Shown: piece after piece, positions 8,929 to 17,376 of the stretch | How positions within the stretch are numbered: position 1 is the first letter of the stretch | How the letters are laid out: each line of letters opens with the position of its first letter | Assembly (NCBI GenBank): GCA_947053345.1 | Contig: CAMRSM010000030.1 | Span: 1-48,943 of the forward strand | Direction: 5' to 3' | Source: an uncultured Lachnospiraceae bacterium | Lineage (GTDB): Bacteria; Bacillota; Clostridia; Lachnospirales; Lachnospiraceae | DNA length: 48,943 nt | The notes under the pieces: model-generated | What the model was told of the DNA's origin: nothing | The model's database searches: none | Seen by the model: only the letters and a program-made list of their open reading frames with translations | Made by a program: the position numbers and the translations under genes

Positions 8929-9681
8929 ATGTCAAGAAAGAAAATTATCGCGGGAAACTGGAAAATGAATAAGACCCCGAGCGAAACGGTCAAGTTGATT
9001 GAGGAGTTAAAACCGCTCGTAAAAAATGACGATGTGGACGTTGTGTTCTGCGTTCCTGCCATTTCCCTGACGAAGGCGGTCGAGGCGGCAAAGGGCACAA
9101 ACATCGCGATCGGTGCGGAGAATATGTTCTACGAGGAGAGTGGCGCTTACACCGGCGAGATCGCGCCGAACATGCTGACCGATATCGGCGTTTCCTATGT
9201 GATCATCGGGCATTCGGAGCGCAGGGAATATTTTGCTGAGACCGATGAGACAGTCAACAAGAAAGTGTTGAAGGCATTTGAGCACGGGATCACCCCGATT
9301 ATCTGCTGCGGCGAGTCGCTGACCCAGAGGGAACAGGGGATCACGATCGACTGGATCCGCCAGCAGATCAAGATTGCTTTCTTAAATGTGACTGCAGAGC
9401 AGGCAAAGACCGCCGTGATCGCGTATGAGCCGATCTGGGCGATCGGCACCGGCAAGGTGGCGACCACGGAGCAGGCGGAGGAAGTCTGCGCGGCGATCCG
9501 TGCCTGCATCTGTGAGATCTACGATGCAGCGACGGCGGATGCGATCCGTATCCAGTACGGCGGCAGTGTTTCTGCGGCAAGCGCACCGGAGCTTTTTGCG
9601 CAGGCGGATATCGACGGCGGACTGGTCGGCGGCGCGAGCTTAAAGCCGGATTTCGGGAAGATCGTCAACTACAATAAATAA
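8929..9681 (+). CDS. tpiA: Triosephosphate isomerase
   Basis: This 250-residue TIM barrel interconverts dihydroxyacetone phosphate and glyceraldehyde-3-phosphate. The active-site residues can be read: Lys in AGNWKMNKT, His in [12 protein letters not shown], and Glu in [12 protein letters not shown]. The phosphate-binding end, YGGSVSAAS and GGLVGGASL, is normal. GAGG precedes ATG 8929. It is the last gene of the gap-pgk-tpiA group. In many relatives gpmI follows directly, but here gpmI lies 16 kb further on at 25837. Confidence 0.98.
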   Translation: MSRKKIIAGNWKMNKTPSETVKLIEELKPLVKNDDVDVVFCVPAISLTKAVEAAKGTNIAIGAENMFYEESGAYTGEIAPNMLTDIGVSYVIIGHSERREYFAETDETVNKKVLKAFEHGITPIICCGESLTQREQGITIDWIRQQIKIAFLNVTAEQAKTAVIAYEPIWAIGTGKVATTEQAEEVCAAIRACICEIYDAATADAIRIQYGGSVSAASAPELFAQADIDGGLVGGASLKPDFGKIVNYNK

Positions 9682-9697
9682 GAAAAAGATATGGGAT

Positions 9698-9800
9698 GAG
9701 GCTGTCATAAACAGCAATCCACCATAGGTACGGAGTGTCTAAAAAGCTGGTTTTTGCCGTACTTACAAGGGATTGCTGTGTTTATGGCAGCCTCTTTTTT
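9698..9800 (+). terminator. Long hairpin terminator after tpiA
   Basis: Two arms of 23 to 26 bases (9698-9720 and 9769-9794) pair almost fully, with a three-base bulge. An inner stem GTACGG / CCGTAC (9728-9733, 9757-9762) extends the structure, and TTTTTT follows. It ends glycolytic transcription before the convergent HxlR gene. The stem is unusually long for a simple terminator. Confidence 0.8.
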
Positions 9801-9812
9801 GGGGGTTAACAG

Positions 9813-10202
9813 TTATCGGCGCGGTTCTTTGGCTTCTTTCTGGTGATACGGGTTTTGGTAATCGGGGCAGAGATGTGTTTCGCTCCATGCCATCATGCTT
9901 TGCAGGACGGGGAGAAAGCTCTTTCCAAGCGGGGTCAGGGAATATTCTACCCTCGGGGGGATTTCGCCGTAAATCTCCCGGTGCAGGAAGCCGTCATGCT
10001 CCAGTTCCCGCAGCTGCTTCGTCAGGGTAGACTGCGTGATTCCGTCCAAGCGGCGCATGAGTTCCCCAAACCGCTGTACTTCGTAAAAAGATACATACCA
10101 CAAAATCAAAATTTTCCATTTGCCGCCGATCACGGACTGCAATTTGCTCATCGGGACGCAGCGGGCAAAGGTTTCTTTTTTGCTGAATTTGTTCTCAGCC
10201 AT
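9813..10202 (-). CDS. HxlR-family transcriptional regulator
   Basis: This 129-residue winged-helix protein matches the HxlR family. Signatures are an N-terminal cysteine before the HTH (ETFARCVPMSKLQSVIGGKW), then KILILWYVSF, then TQSTLTKQLRELEHDGF as recognition helix and wing, and EYSLTPLGKSFLPVL. HxlR proteins often sense reactive electrophiles or redox changes through the conserved N-terminal cysteine, which is present here. AGAGGTGG precedes ATG 10202. The usual adjacent divergent target is not evident: the next plus-strand gene is a radical-SAM enzyme 388 bases away. Confidence 0.92.
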   Translation of the reverse strand: MAENKFSKKETFARCVPMSKLQSVIGGKWKILILWYVSFYEVQRFGELMRRLDGITQSTLTKQLRELEHDGFLHREIYGEIPPRVEYSLTPLGKSFLPVLQSMMAWSETHLCPDYQNPYHQKEAKEPRR

Positions 10203-10226
10203 CTCATTCCACCTCTTTTCAAGATG

Positions 10227-10255
10227 AGTATATCTCGCGGGATAACAAAAATCAA
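10227..10255 (-). promoter_or_regulatory. Promoter of the HxlR gene
   Basis: On the minus strand TTGATT (10250-10255) and TATACT (10227-10232) are 17 bases apart, about 25 bases upstream of the start codon. The 5' untranslated region is therefore short, and autoregulation by overlap is possible. Confidence 0.75.
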
Positions 10256-10590
10256 GGTTTCATTGTGTGCGTATATTCTGGCTTTCCTGAAAATCGGTTA
10301 TAGCTATCTGCAGATCGTAAAAGTGTTCCCTGCCAAAGAAAGTTAAATTTATCTATGCCTATTTATATTGACCGGAAAAATGCAGGAAAGAAGTTTCAAG
10401 CAAGCATGGTCAGACTTCTGAATTTTTTAAAGAAAATTATATGGGGTAAGGGATAGGTATAAAAAAGAGAACTATCACAATAAAAAGACAGTACTTGATT
10501 GGATGGGGTTTTTGCGGTAATTTAGTGCTGGAAGGACCGCACGGACAAAAAGAGCCGTCCTTAACATCGGAAAATAAGGAGGAAGGAAAG
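10256..10590 (+). other. Intergenic stretch without a recognised gene
   Basis: This 335-base A+T-rich region lies upstream of the radical-SAM pair. I see no RNA gene, no strong hairpin with a T-run and no convincing -35/-10 pair for the downstream genes. An in-frame extension of the radical-SAM gene back to 10495 exists but lacks a ribosome site. Confidence 0.5.
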
Positions 10591-11490
10591 ATGCATTACA
10601 CCGGAACCATTTGGAGACCGCCCTATGAGGCATCGTCCCTTTTACTGGAAGTTACTGCGGGCTGTACGCACCACCGCTGTAAATTTTGCACGCTTTATGC
10701 CGATCTGCCCTTTGCGTTTTTTATGTCGCCGCTTAAGGATATCGAGGCGGATTTGAAGGAAGCGATGGGGATGTATCGGCATGTTTACAAGAAGACGGTT
10801 GCCCGGACATTTCTGACCGGGGCGAACCCGTTTGTATTGAAACCCCAAAGGTTGACAGAAATTGCCGGACTGATCCATAAATATTTCCCGAAGATGGAAA
10901 CAATCGGCTGTTTTGCAAGAATAACGGACATTGCCCTGAAATCGGACGAGGAGCTTACAGCATTGCATAAGGCGGGTTATGACGGACTGACCATCGGCAT
11001 GGAAACGGCGGATGATACGGCACTGCGGTTTATGGACAAAGGATACTCTTCCGCGGATATTATAGAGCAATGCACTCGGCTTGAGCATGCAGGCATCCGC
11101 TACAGTTTCTTTTACCTGACGGGCATATCCGGGGCGGGGCACGGGGAGGAAGGGGCAAGGGTTACCGCCGCGCTGTGCAACGGCCTTCGTCCGGTTTTGA
11201 TCGGTGCAAATATGTTGACGGTGTATCCGGATTCGCGGTTGTATGGGGAAATACAGAAAGGCAGCTGGGAGGAGGAGAGTGAAAAGGAGAAATACAGGGA
11301 AGTCCGCGCCCTGGTGGAAAATCTCACCATCCCCACGGTCTTTGCGGCGATGGGGGCATCCAACGCGTTCCAGATACAGGCCAGACTGCCGGAAGATAAA
11401 GAAAAGCTGTTAAAGCTGCTGGATGATATCATAGGGAATGTTGGTGAGGATGAATTGCAGCGTTACCGCAAAAGCGTACACCATCTGTAA
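10591..11490 (+). CDS. Radical SAM protein, first of tandem pair
   Basis: This 299-residue protein carries the cluster-binding cysteines GCTHHRCKFC close to the N-terminus (about residues 26-35), spaced CX4CX2C and not the classic CX3CX2C. It begins MHYTGTIWRPPYEASS; further features are FLTGANPF, GLTIGMETADD and ANMLTVYPDSRLY. AAGGAGG before ATG 10591 decides the start over the longer in-frame option at 10495. It is related to the next gene along its whole length. The family binds a [4Fe-4S] cluster and cleaves S-adenosylmethionine to form a 5'-deoxyadenosyl radical; the substrate is unknown. Cytoplasmic. Confidence 0.85.
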   Translation: MHYTGTIWRPPYEASSLLLEVTAGCTHHRCKFCTLYADLPFAFFMSPLKDIEADLKEAMGMYRHVYKKTVARTFLTGANPFVLKPQRLTEIAGLIHKYFPKMETIGCFARITDIALKSDEELTALHKAGYDGLTIGMETADDTALRFMDKGYSSADIIEQCTRLEHAGIRYSFFYLTGISGAGHGEEGARVTAALCNGLRPVLIGANMLTVYPDSRLYGEIQKGSWEEESEKEKYREVRALVENLTIPTVFAAMGASNAFQIQARLPEDKEKLLKLLDDIIGNVGEDELQRYRKSVHHL

Positions 11491-11502
11491 GGAGGTGCTA
11501 TT

Positions 11503-12384
11503 TTGCATTTTGCAGGAAGAACGTGGAGACCGCCCTATGAGGCACATTCCGTCATTATACAGGCGACCACCGGCTGTACTTACGGGAAATGCCGTTTCTG
11601 TAATCTTTACAAAGACGAGTGTTTCCGGATGTCCCCGATGGAAGAGTTTGAGGCGGATCTGGCAGAGATTAAAATGTACCAGCCGGATGCAAGGCGTATT
11701 TTCTTAACGGGCGCGAACCCATTTGCCATGAACTATGAGAATTTAAAGCTCCGCGCGCTCACGGTGCGGGATTACCTGATCAAGTGCCGGACGATCGCGA
11801 TGTTTGCAAGCATCCGTGATATAAAGGATAAAGAAGTGTGGCAGTTAAAAAAGCTTCGGGCAATGGGAATCAACGGGCTGAGCATCGGAACCGAGAGCGG
11901 GGATGATGACGTGCTTTTGCAGGCAGGCAAAGGGTACACGGCGGACGACATAAGGCGGCAGTGCGGGAAACTTGATGAGGCGGGGATAGAGTATTATTTT
12001 GTTTATATGACGGGGCTTGCGGGGAAGGGGGGCGGATACCGCAACGCAGTAAACAGTGCAAAACTGTTTAGCAGTCTTAATCCGTATTTTATTTCCGTGG
12101 ATTCCCTCACGCTGTTTCCGGATACGGAATTGTACCGGATGGGGCAGCGGGGTGTTTTTATCCCGGCGGGGGAAAAGGAGCGTTTGCTGGAGCTGCAGAC
12201 ATTGATCAAAAATCTTGAGATACGGACGCACCTGTTTGCGGATTCCGCCTCCAATTTCTATCCTGTCACGGCGTATCTGCCGAAGGAGCGGGAGTTTGTG
12301 GTCAGTGAATTGCAGTATGTCATGGATACGGTAAGCGAGGAGGAGATGGCAGAATACCGGAGGGGGCTGAAATCGTTGGGATAA
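11503..12384 (+). CDS. Radical SAM protein, second of tandem pair
   Basis: This 293-residue paralogue of the preceding gene begins at TTG 11503, with GGAGG seven bases upstream. It keeps the same frame landmarks: RTWRPPYEAHS, the cysteines GCTYGKCRFC in CX4CX2C spacing, FLTGANPFAM, GLSIGTESGDDD and SVDSLTLFPDTELY. It lies 12 bases after the first copy's stop, so the two are translated from one message and probably arose by duplication. A hairpin terminator follows. The substrate is not known; the pair may form a heterodimer or act on related substrates. Confidence 0.85.
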   Translation: MHFAGRTWRPPYEAHSVIIQATTGCTYGKCRFCNLYKDECFRMSPMEEFEADLAEIKMYQPDARRIFLTGANPFAMNYENLKLRALTVRDYLIKCRTIAMFASIRDIKDKEVWQLKKLRAMGINGLSIGTESGDDDVLLQAGKGYTADDIRRQCGKLDEAGIEYYFVYMTGLAGKGGGYRNAVNSAKLFSSLNPYFISVDSLTLFPDTELYRMGQRGVFIPAGEKERLLELQTLIKNLEIRTHLFADSASNFYPVTAYLPKEREFVVSELQYVMDTVSEEEMAEYRRGLKSLG

Positions 12385-12441
12385 GAAATTTTATATATCA
12401 TGTCTCTAAAGTTATCTGAGATAGTAAAATATAGTGGTAAA

Positions 12442-12475
12442 CAGGGTACGGCTGCTGCCGTGCTCTGTATTTTTG
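12442..12475 (+). terminator. Terminator of radical-SAM pair
   Basis: CAGGGTACGGC pairs with GCCGTGCTCTG across a four-base loop (two wobble positions), followed by TATTTTT. It lies about 60 bases after the second radical-SAM stop. Confidence 0.75.
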
Positions 12476-12607
12476 TGGAAAATGAAAGAGAAACGTGATA
12501 TAATCAGAGCGTAAAATAACGGATTGCAGAAGAAGAGGATTTCACGCATGTATGACTACTTTTTGTGGGTTGAAAACAAAAAAATCGTAATATGAAGGTG
12601 AAAAATT

Positions 12608-13169
12608 ATGAGTATATACAAATCAAAAGCAGGAAAAGAAAAATCACTTGCATTATACGACAAGCAGCTTTTAAAGCTTGATATGCCGTTTTCCGATATT
12701 TATGTAAAAACATCATTCGGAAAAACCCATATTGTGGAAACCGGGAATCGGGCGGGAAAACCGAGGATCCTTCGGCGGCGGGATTTTGGCAAAGCTGATG
12801 TGTGCTGCCCCAGAGAAAATTGAAAAAGCTGTTTTCATTGTTCCTGCAGGAATAAACAATGCGGTTCCGGTTTCCTCTATGGCAATGATGATCCCTCTTT
12901 TGCAATATCGAATCACCAGGCAGGAAAAGTATTTAAGAAAAACTGCCATGCCGACAAATATCGAAGAAAAAAGACTGGGCGGTTATTGTTCTCCCACAAT
13001 GGTTGTTGCCGCTGAAAAGGATTGTCTGTTTCCGGCAGGAAAGGTTTTACGCCGGGCAAGGAAGATCATTCCAGGTTGCCAAACGGTCGAGTTAAAGGGA
13101 AGCGGGCATATGCATATTTTACCACAGACGGTAAAAGAACAGATTGTCGGGTTTTTAAGAAATGATTGA
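12608..13169 (+). pseudogene. Alpha/beta hydrolase, broken by internal deletions
   Basis: The first frame from ATG 12608 reads like the N-terminus of a clostridial alpha/beta hydrolase (YDKQLLKLDMPFSDIYVKTS, then GKTHIVETGNRAGKP) and is lost after about residue 53. The reading then resumes in another frame near 12765 with the nucleophile-elbow region GSFGGGILAKLMCAAPEKIE, and continues to the catalytic Asp in AAEKDCLFPAG and His in GSGHMHILPQ. The segment that should carry the oxyanion hole and central strands is missing, and a second deletion seems to lie at RKTAMPTN, where the cap helices should be. The family is usually 270-290 residues. A frameshift plus two deletions indicate a dead gene. 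Confidence 0.8.
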
Positions 13170-13274
13170 TACGGGATGAAAAAAGCTGCAGATCTCGGTT
13201 TTATTTGGGGAACAGAATGGCAGGGGAGGCAAAAGCGTATAATGGAAAACAAATTGGGAGTTTAAGGAGAATAT

Positions 13275-13979
13275 ATGGTGCAGCAGCATGACAAAATCAT
13301 AAATATGGCAGCAAAAAAAATATTAGCGCCCCAGGGTCTTTTCCGGCAGGGCACATCAAGGACGTGGCTGGATGACAATGGATATTTTATTATTTTTGTT
13401 GTATTTGATTCAAGTAACTGGGCGAAGGGATGCTGTCTGGGTGTTGGGATTGATTTTCTTTGGGAGAAAACCGAAAGCCTGAATGAAATATTAGTATATT
13501 CTTTCGGGGGACGGGAGAGGGAGTTCTGCAAATATCATGAAAATGACGGTGAATTTCAGGCGATGATGGAAGCGTATGCCGAAGCGGGCTTGCAAAAAGT
13601 GATGGCGTACCGTGAATTTAAAAATATGGACCATGCGAGAAAATGTCTTGAACGGAAAGTACTGCGAACACCGAAAAAACGCTGTTTTTGGGAAGTATAT
13701 GATCTGGCAATGTTATGTTTTTTAATGGGTGATTTTGAATGTGGGGTCAATAGATTTGAGGATTTTTTAAATATTTTGGAAGGAAGTTTTTATGTCGGCG
13801 ATTTTTATATAGAATGGCATGAAAAATTTTACCAGGATTGCATCCATCAAATAAAGCCTTATTTGACTTCAAAAGAAACGGCACAAAAAATGGTTTTGGA
13901 TATGATCGGGCGGCGGCGGGATTTTTTTAACCGCAAAGCTTCTTTTAAGAAGATGAAGAAAGAAACATTTCTTTTGTGA
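13275..13979 (+). CDS. DUF4304-like hypothetical protein
   Basis: This 234-residue soluble protein has no signal peptide or membrane helix. The N-terminal half resembles DUF4304 proteins: IINMAAKKILAPQGLFRQGT, SRTWLDDNGYFIIFVVFD and SNWAKGCCLGVGIDFLW. The C-terminal half is charged and helical. TAAGGAGA precedes ATG 13275. DUF4304 proteins have no established role and are often found as immunity-like or orphan genes in accessory regions. The gene is A+T-rich compared with the glycolytic genes and lies next to a decayed hydrolase, which suggests a region of turnover. Confidence 0.65.
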   Translation: MVQQHDKIINMAAKKILAPQGLFRQGTSRTWLDDNGYFIIFVVFDSSNWAKGCCLGVGIDFLWEKTESLNEILVYSFGGREREFCKYHENDGEFQAMMEAYAEAGLQKVMAYREFKNMDHARKCLERKVLRTPKKRCFWEVYDLAMLCFLMGDFECGVNRFEDFLNILEGSFYVGDFYIEWHEKFYQDCIHQIKPYLTSKETAQKMVLDMIGRRRDFFNRKASFKKMKKETFLL

Positions 13980-14179
13980 TCGTGTACAATGCGGCAAGAA
14001 TCCGGGGATACATTGATTATGCAAAAGATCAGAAGATCGATACTTTGATAAAATCGTACAAAAGACCGAGGCGGCATCAGGACACCAAACTTTGGTTTGG
14101 CCCAAAGAATGAAATTGAAAAGAAGAAAGGAGTTTTGAGATTTTTGATGGACATCCGGGGAAAGAATGTAGTATACTGA
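13976..14179 (+). CDS. Small hypothetical protein overlapping previous stop
   Basis: A 67-codon frame opens at GTG 13976, overlapping the TGA of the previous gene as GTGA, an arrangement typical of translational coupling. The product is very basic (YAKDQKIDTLIKSYKRPRR and EIEKKKGVLRF) with no recognised domain. No separate ribosome site is obvious. It may be a real coupled gene or the residue of a longer C-terminal part lost by frameshift. Confidence 0.35.
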   Translation: MIVYNAARIRGYIDYAKDQKIDTLIKSYKRPRRHQDTKLWFGPKNEIEKKKGVLRFLMDIRGKNVVY

Positions 14180-14181
14180 AA

Positions 14182-14209
14182 ACAGCATTTTTTATTCATG
14201 CTGTCTTTT
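14182..14209 (+). terminator. Terminator after the DUF4304-like gene
   Basis: ACAGCAT (14182-14188) pairs with ATGCTGT (14198-14204), followed by CTTTTC. The stem is short and the T-run weak, so efficiency is uncertain. Confidence 0.5.
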
Positions 14210-14281
14210 CCGGCAGCAAGGTATCACACGGCAGCATGCTTTGAAAGGAATTTTAGGAAATTTTGAAAGGAGTATCAGGAA

Positions 14282-14854
14282 ATGAGAATACAGAAAACAG
14301 GAAAAATAGCCGCCCTGGCACTCGGTGCCATGTTATCCGTCAGTCTATTTTTTGGCGGCTGTTCGGGCAGGAAGGACACGGATCTTGCGGATTTCGAGGC
14401 AAAGACACTTTCCGGGGAGAACTTTACACAGGACGATCTGGAGGATGCCGATGTGACCGTGATGAATTTCTGGTCGCTGCGCTGCGGTCCTTGTATCCGT
14501 GAAATGCCGGACATCGCTGCATATGCAGGGGAACTCCCGGACAACGTGCGGATCATTACCGTGTGCCTTGACGGGGAGGGGAAGGAGGAGCAGGTCAAAA
14601 AAATTCTTGACAATGCTGGTTTTACCGGTATTACTTTGCTTGCGGGGATAAGTTTTACAGAAGACGCGGGGGATTTTAAGACGCTCTGTGAAAATATCAT
14701 ATATACCCCGACCACGCTTATCGTCGACCGTGACGGAAATATTGTCGGGAATCCTATTGTCGGCGGGCAGGAAGACCTGGAAAAGACTTATACGGAAGCC
14801 ATCAACAAGTGCCTGGAGCTTTTAGGGGAAGAGGAGATTGCGATTGGGAAATAG
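14282..14854 (+). CDS. TlpA-like thioredoxin-fold lipoprotein
   Basis: This 190-residue protein has a lipoprotein signal with the lipobox ending FFGGC (Cys around residue 23), so it is predicted to be lipidated and held on the outer face of the membrane. The mature part is a TlpA/AhpC-type thioredoxin domain: NFWSLRCGPCIREMP carries the redox-active CGPC, and the cis-Pro loop is IIYTPTTLIVDRDG. AAGGAGT precedes ATG 14282. Its 3' end lies just before a 43-residue CLEC-motif protein and a membrane polyferredoxin, a trio that recurs in Clostridia. I infer an extracytoplasmic thiol-redox pathway supplied with electrons across the membrane. Confidence 0.9.
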   Translation: MRIQKTGKIAALALGAMLSVSLFFGGCSGRKDTDLADFEAKTLSGENFTQDDLEDADVTVMNFWSLRCGPCIREMPDIAAYAGELPDNVRIITVCLDGEGKEEQVKKILDNAGFTGITLLAGISFTEDAGDFKTLCENIIYTPTTLIVDRDGNIVGNPIVGGQEDLEKTYTEAINKCLELLGEEEIAIGK

Positions 14855-14879
14855 GAAGAAAAGAGAGGGGAATTTCCCG

Positions 14880-15011
14880 GTGCGCATTGTCCGGGCTGCC
14901 GTACTTCTTGCCGCCGTGGCTTTTCTCATGGTCGGGATCTTGCAAAGGGAATATTTGGAAGTCCTGCAAAAAGCGGCCAGAATCTGCCTTGAATGCATCG
15001 GGATCGGGTGA
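14880..15011 (+). CDS. Short CXXC-motif membrane protein (CD1871A-like)
   Basis: This small frame encodes one hydrophobic helix (RAAVLLAAVAFLMVGILQRE) followed by an amphipathic segment and the terminal motif ICLECIGIG. That arrangement, one membrane helix then CLEC at the very C-terminus, matches the CD1871A-type CXXC family. I place the start at GTG 14880 (43 residues), with AGAGAGGGG nine bases upstream. TTG 14838 or 14844 would give 57 or 55 residues. It sits between the thioredoxin-like lipoprotein and the polyferredoxin with almost no spacing and is probably part of the same redox system, its cysteines passing electrons or thiols. Confidence 0.75.
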   Translation: MRIVRAAVLLAAVAFLMVGILQREYLEVLQKAARICLECIGIG

Positions 15012-15018
15012 GGCAGGT

Positions 15019-16101
15019 ATGGGGAAAACAGGTAACAGAAAACCGAAAAGAATAAATGAGGTGATGGAAACAGAATTGATGGAAGATGTAAAAAGCACGG
15101 TGGGAAGGAAGGAAGCTGTGACAGGGACATCAAAAGGGAAACTGTGCCGGGACAGTATAAGGAGCGGGGGAGAAGGGAAACGCGGGGGAGAAGGAGAGCG
15201 GAAGCAGGAAAAGGAACCGGACAAAGAAAAGAAACCGAAGGAAGAAAAGATCCCCGGGTCTTGCCGCAACATCCGCCTGTCCTTCCAGAGAACGGTTCAG
15301 ATTCTTTCCGCCGCAATATTTAACGGCTATGTAGCAGGATTTGCACAAGGAAAAATTTTTACGGGAAAGGCAAAGGGGCTCTGTGTTCCGGTTTTGAACT
15401 GCTATTCCTGTCCGGGCGCGCTCGGGGCATGCCCGATCGGTGCGCTGCAGACGGCGCTCGGGGCGGGGCACCACATCCCGTTTTATGTTTTAGGGTTTAT
15501 GCTGTTGTTCGGGGTTGTCCTTGGGCGGGTGGTATGCGGGCTTTTATGCCCGTTTGGACTGGTGCAGGATCTGTTACATAAAATTCCCCTTCCAAAGTAT
15601 AGCGTGCCGAAAAAAATTGACCGTCCTGCAAGGTATCTTAAATATTTTATCCTGCTTTTCCTGGTGATTCTCCTGCCCGCTTTCCTCGTGGATGATACCG
15701 GGGTGACACCGCCGCTTTTCTGCAAGTATATCTGTCCCGCCGGGACGCTTGAGGGAGGTCTGTTCCATATGGCAGCGAACGCGGTACTGCGGGGGCTGGC
15801 GGGTATTTTGTTTTACTGGAAATTGATCCTTTTGATTGTGGTCGTTCTGGCAAGTACCATGATCCCGCGCCCGTTCTGCCGTTACCTCTGTCCGCTCGGG
15901 GCGTTTTATTCCCTGTTCCGGCGGTTTGCCTTTTTCTCGATGCATCTGGAAGAAACAAAATGCATCGGCTGTAAAAAATGTGAGGGAGCCTGTCCGATGG
16001 CGGTGGAAGTGACAAAAAATATCAACAGTGCGGAGTGTATCCGTTGCGGGAAATGCCGTGAGGTCTGCCCGACGGGGGCAATCACTTATCGGAAAAAGTA
16101 G
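15019..16101 (+). CDS. Membrane 4Fe-4S polyferredoxin (NapH/CcoG-like)
   Basis: About 360 residues if started at ATG 15019; ATG 15064 and 15079 are alternatives, and none has a strong ribosome site. The first 90 residues are very charged (Lys, Glu, Arg). Then come the Cys-rich NCYSCPGALGACPIGA, several membrane helices, two CxxxCP motifs (VCGLLCPFGLVQD, YLCPLGAFYS), and a C-terminal double ferredoxin (CIGCKKCEGACP, CIRCGKCREVCP). This matches NapH/MauN/CcoG-type membrane ferredoxins that move electrons across or onto the membrane. With the thioredoxin-like lipoprotein and the CLEC protein upstream, I infer a reductant-export route. Confidence 0.85.
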   Translation: MGKTGNRKPKRINEVMETELMEDVKSTVGRKEAVTGTSKGKLCRDSIRSGGEGKRGGEGERKQEKEPDKEKKPKEEKIPGSCRNIRLSFQRTVQILSAAIFNGYVAGFAQGKIFTGKAKGLCVPVLNCYSCPGALGACPIGALQTALGAGHHIPFYVLGFMLLFGVVLGRVVCGLLCPFGLVQDLLHKIPLPKYSVPKKIDRPARYLKYFILLFLVILLPAFLVDDTGVTPPLFCKYICPAGTLEGGLFHMAANAVLRGLAGILFYWKLILLIVVVLASTMIPRPFCRYLCPLGAFYSLFRRFAFFSMHLEETKCIGCKKCEGACPMAVEVTKNINSAECIRCGKCREVCPTGAITYRKK

Positions 16102-16171
16102 AGTTTGGGGCAGACAGAAATCCTGTCTGCGGAGGGTATATACGAAACGGAAAATGGGAGGAATACAGGAT

Positions 16172-17116
16172 ATGGACATCGCAAAATGGAAGGATTTTCG
16201 TGACAAGATCGTAAACCAATGTGCAAACGTGATCCTTGGCAAGGAAGATATTTCCGAGAAGCTGGCCGTGTGCTTTCTGTGCGGCGGGCATGTTCTTCTC
16301 GAGGATGTGCCGGGTACGGGCAAGACGATGCTGCTGCGGGCGTTCGCTAAAATTATCGGCGGCGGATTCAAGCGTATGCAGTTCACACCGGATATCATGC
16401 CGTCGGATGTGACAGGCATTCACTTTTTTAATATGAAGAGCGGGGAATTTGAACTGCGCAAAGGCCCAATTTTTACGGATATTCTGCTTGCAGACGAGAT
16501 CAACCGTGCAACGCCGCGCACGCAGGCGAGCCTGCTTGAGGCGATGGCGGAGGGGCAGGTGACAATGGATGGGCTCACTTGTACGATGACGGAAAATTTC
16601 ATGGTGGCGGCAACGCAGAACCCTCTGGAGTCCCATGGTACGTTCCCGCTGCCAGAGGCACAGCTCGACCGCTTTTTCATGCGGCTTTCACCAGGCTATA
16701 TGCAGCGGGAGGACGAACTTCGGGTGATGGCGTGCGGCGGCGGGGCAGAAGGGCTTGCAGCGCTTTCCTGTGCCGTCACGGCAGAGGAGATTTCTTCGTT
16801 AAAGAAAGAACGGCGCGCAATCATGGTTCATGAGTCCGTGGCGGGCTATATGATGGATATCATCGCGGAGACAAGAAAAAGCGCGGAAATCCGGGTCGGG
16901 GCATCCACGCGCGGAGCCATCGCCCTGTATGAGGCATCGCAGGTTTACGCGGCGTTCTCCGGAAGGGACTACGTCCTTCCGGAAGATGTGAAAACGCTTG
17001 CACCGTGCATTCTGGCGCACCGCCTGACGTACCGGGGCGTTTTGCGTCCGGGTGAGGGGGAAGCCGTGTTTCGAAAGCTTTTGGATCAGGTGGCTGTGCC
17101 AACGGAGTCCATTTAA
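16172..17116 (+). CDS. MoxR-type AAA+ ATPase
   Basis: This 314-residue ATPase has Walker A in LLEDVPGTGKTMLLR, Walker B in ILLADEINRATPRTQASLLE, and sensor-1 in MVAATQNPLESHGTFPLPEAQLDRFFM. This is the MoxR/RavA class, which works as a chaperone-like ATPase with DUF58 (von Willebrand-like) and transglutaminase or DUF4129 membrane proteins. GGGAGG ten bases before ATG 16172 fixes the start over an in-frame one at 16028. The usual partners are not next to it: they appear at 23117 and 24235, beyond a nucleoside-use cassette. Confidence 0.92.
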   Translation: MDIAKWKDFRDKIVNQCANVILGKEDISEKLAVCFLCGGHVLLEDVPGTGKTMLLRAFAKIIGGGFKRMQFTPDIMPSDVTGIHFFNMKSGEFELRKGPIFTDILLADEINRATPRTQASLLEAMAEGQVTMDGLTCTMTENFMVAATQNPLESHGTFPLPEAQLDRFFMRLSPGYMQREDELRVMACGGGAEGLAALSCAVTAEEISSLKKERRAIMVHESVAGYMMDIIAETRKSAEIRVGASTRGAIALYEASQVYAAFSGRDYVLPEDVKTLAPCILAHRLTYRGVLRPGEGEAVFRKLLDQVAVPTESI

Positions 17117-17213
17117 AAGGGACAAAACAAACAACATCAAGACAGCAGGAACGGCTTTGTTTTTAAGGCACACCCGGATATTATGGCATCAAGCAGGAAA
17201 TAAAATAGCAGGA

Positions 17214-17254
17214 AACCGGACGGTTCGCATACTCCGTCCGGTTTTCTGTTTTTT
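17214..17254 (+). terminator. Terminator of moxR
   Basis: AACCGGACGG (17214-17223) and CCGTCCGGTT (17234-17243) form a 10-bp perfect stem with a 10-base loop, followed by TTTTCTGTTTTTT. It closes the moxR transcript before the nucleoside cassette. Confidence 0.9.
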
Positions 17255-17376
17255 CATATACCGCTTTTCATTTTTGAACCGGCTTCTCAGGCAGATAAAA
17301 CAAGAAATTGTACAATATGCATAAAAGAAGCAGGGTATTTTTGTGACATATTATCGGGAAAATCAAGAGAAATCGG

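Noticed and set aside
15574-16419. A 281-codon minus-strand frame opposite the polyferredoxin and MoxR genes
   Set aside because: It is antisense to two well-supported genes, lacks a ribosome site and its residues match no family.
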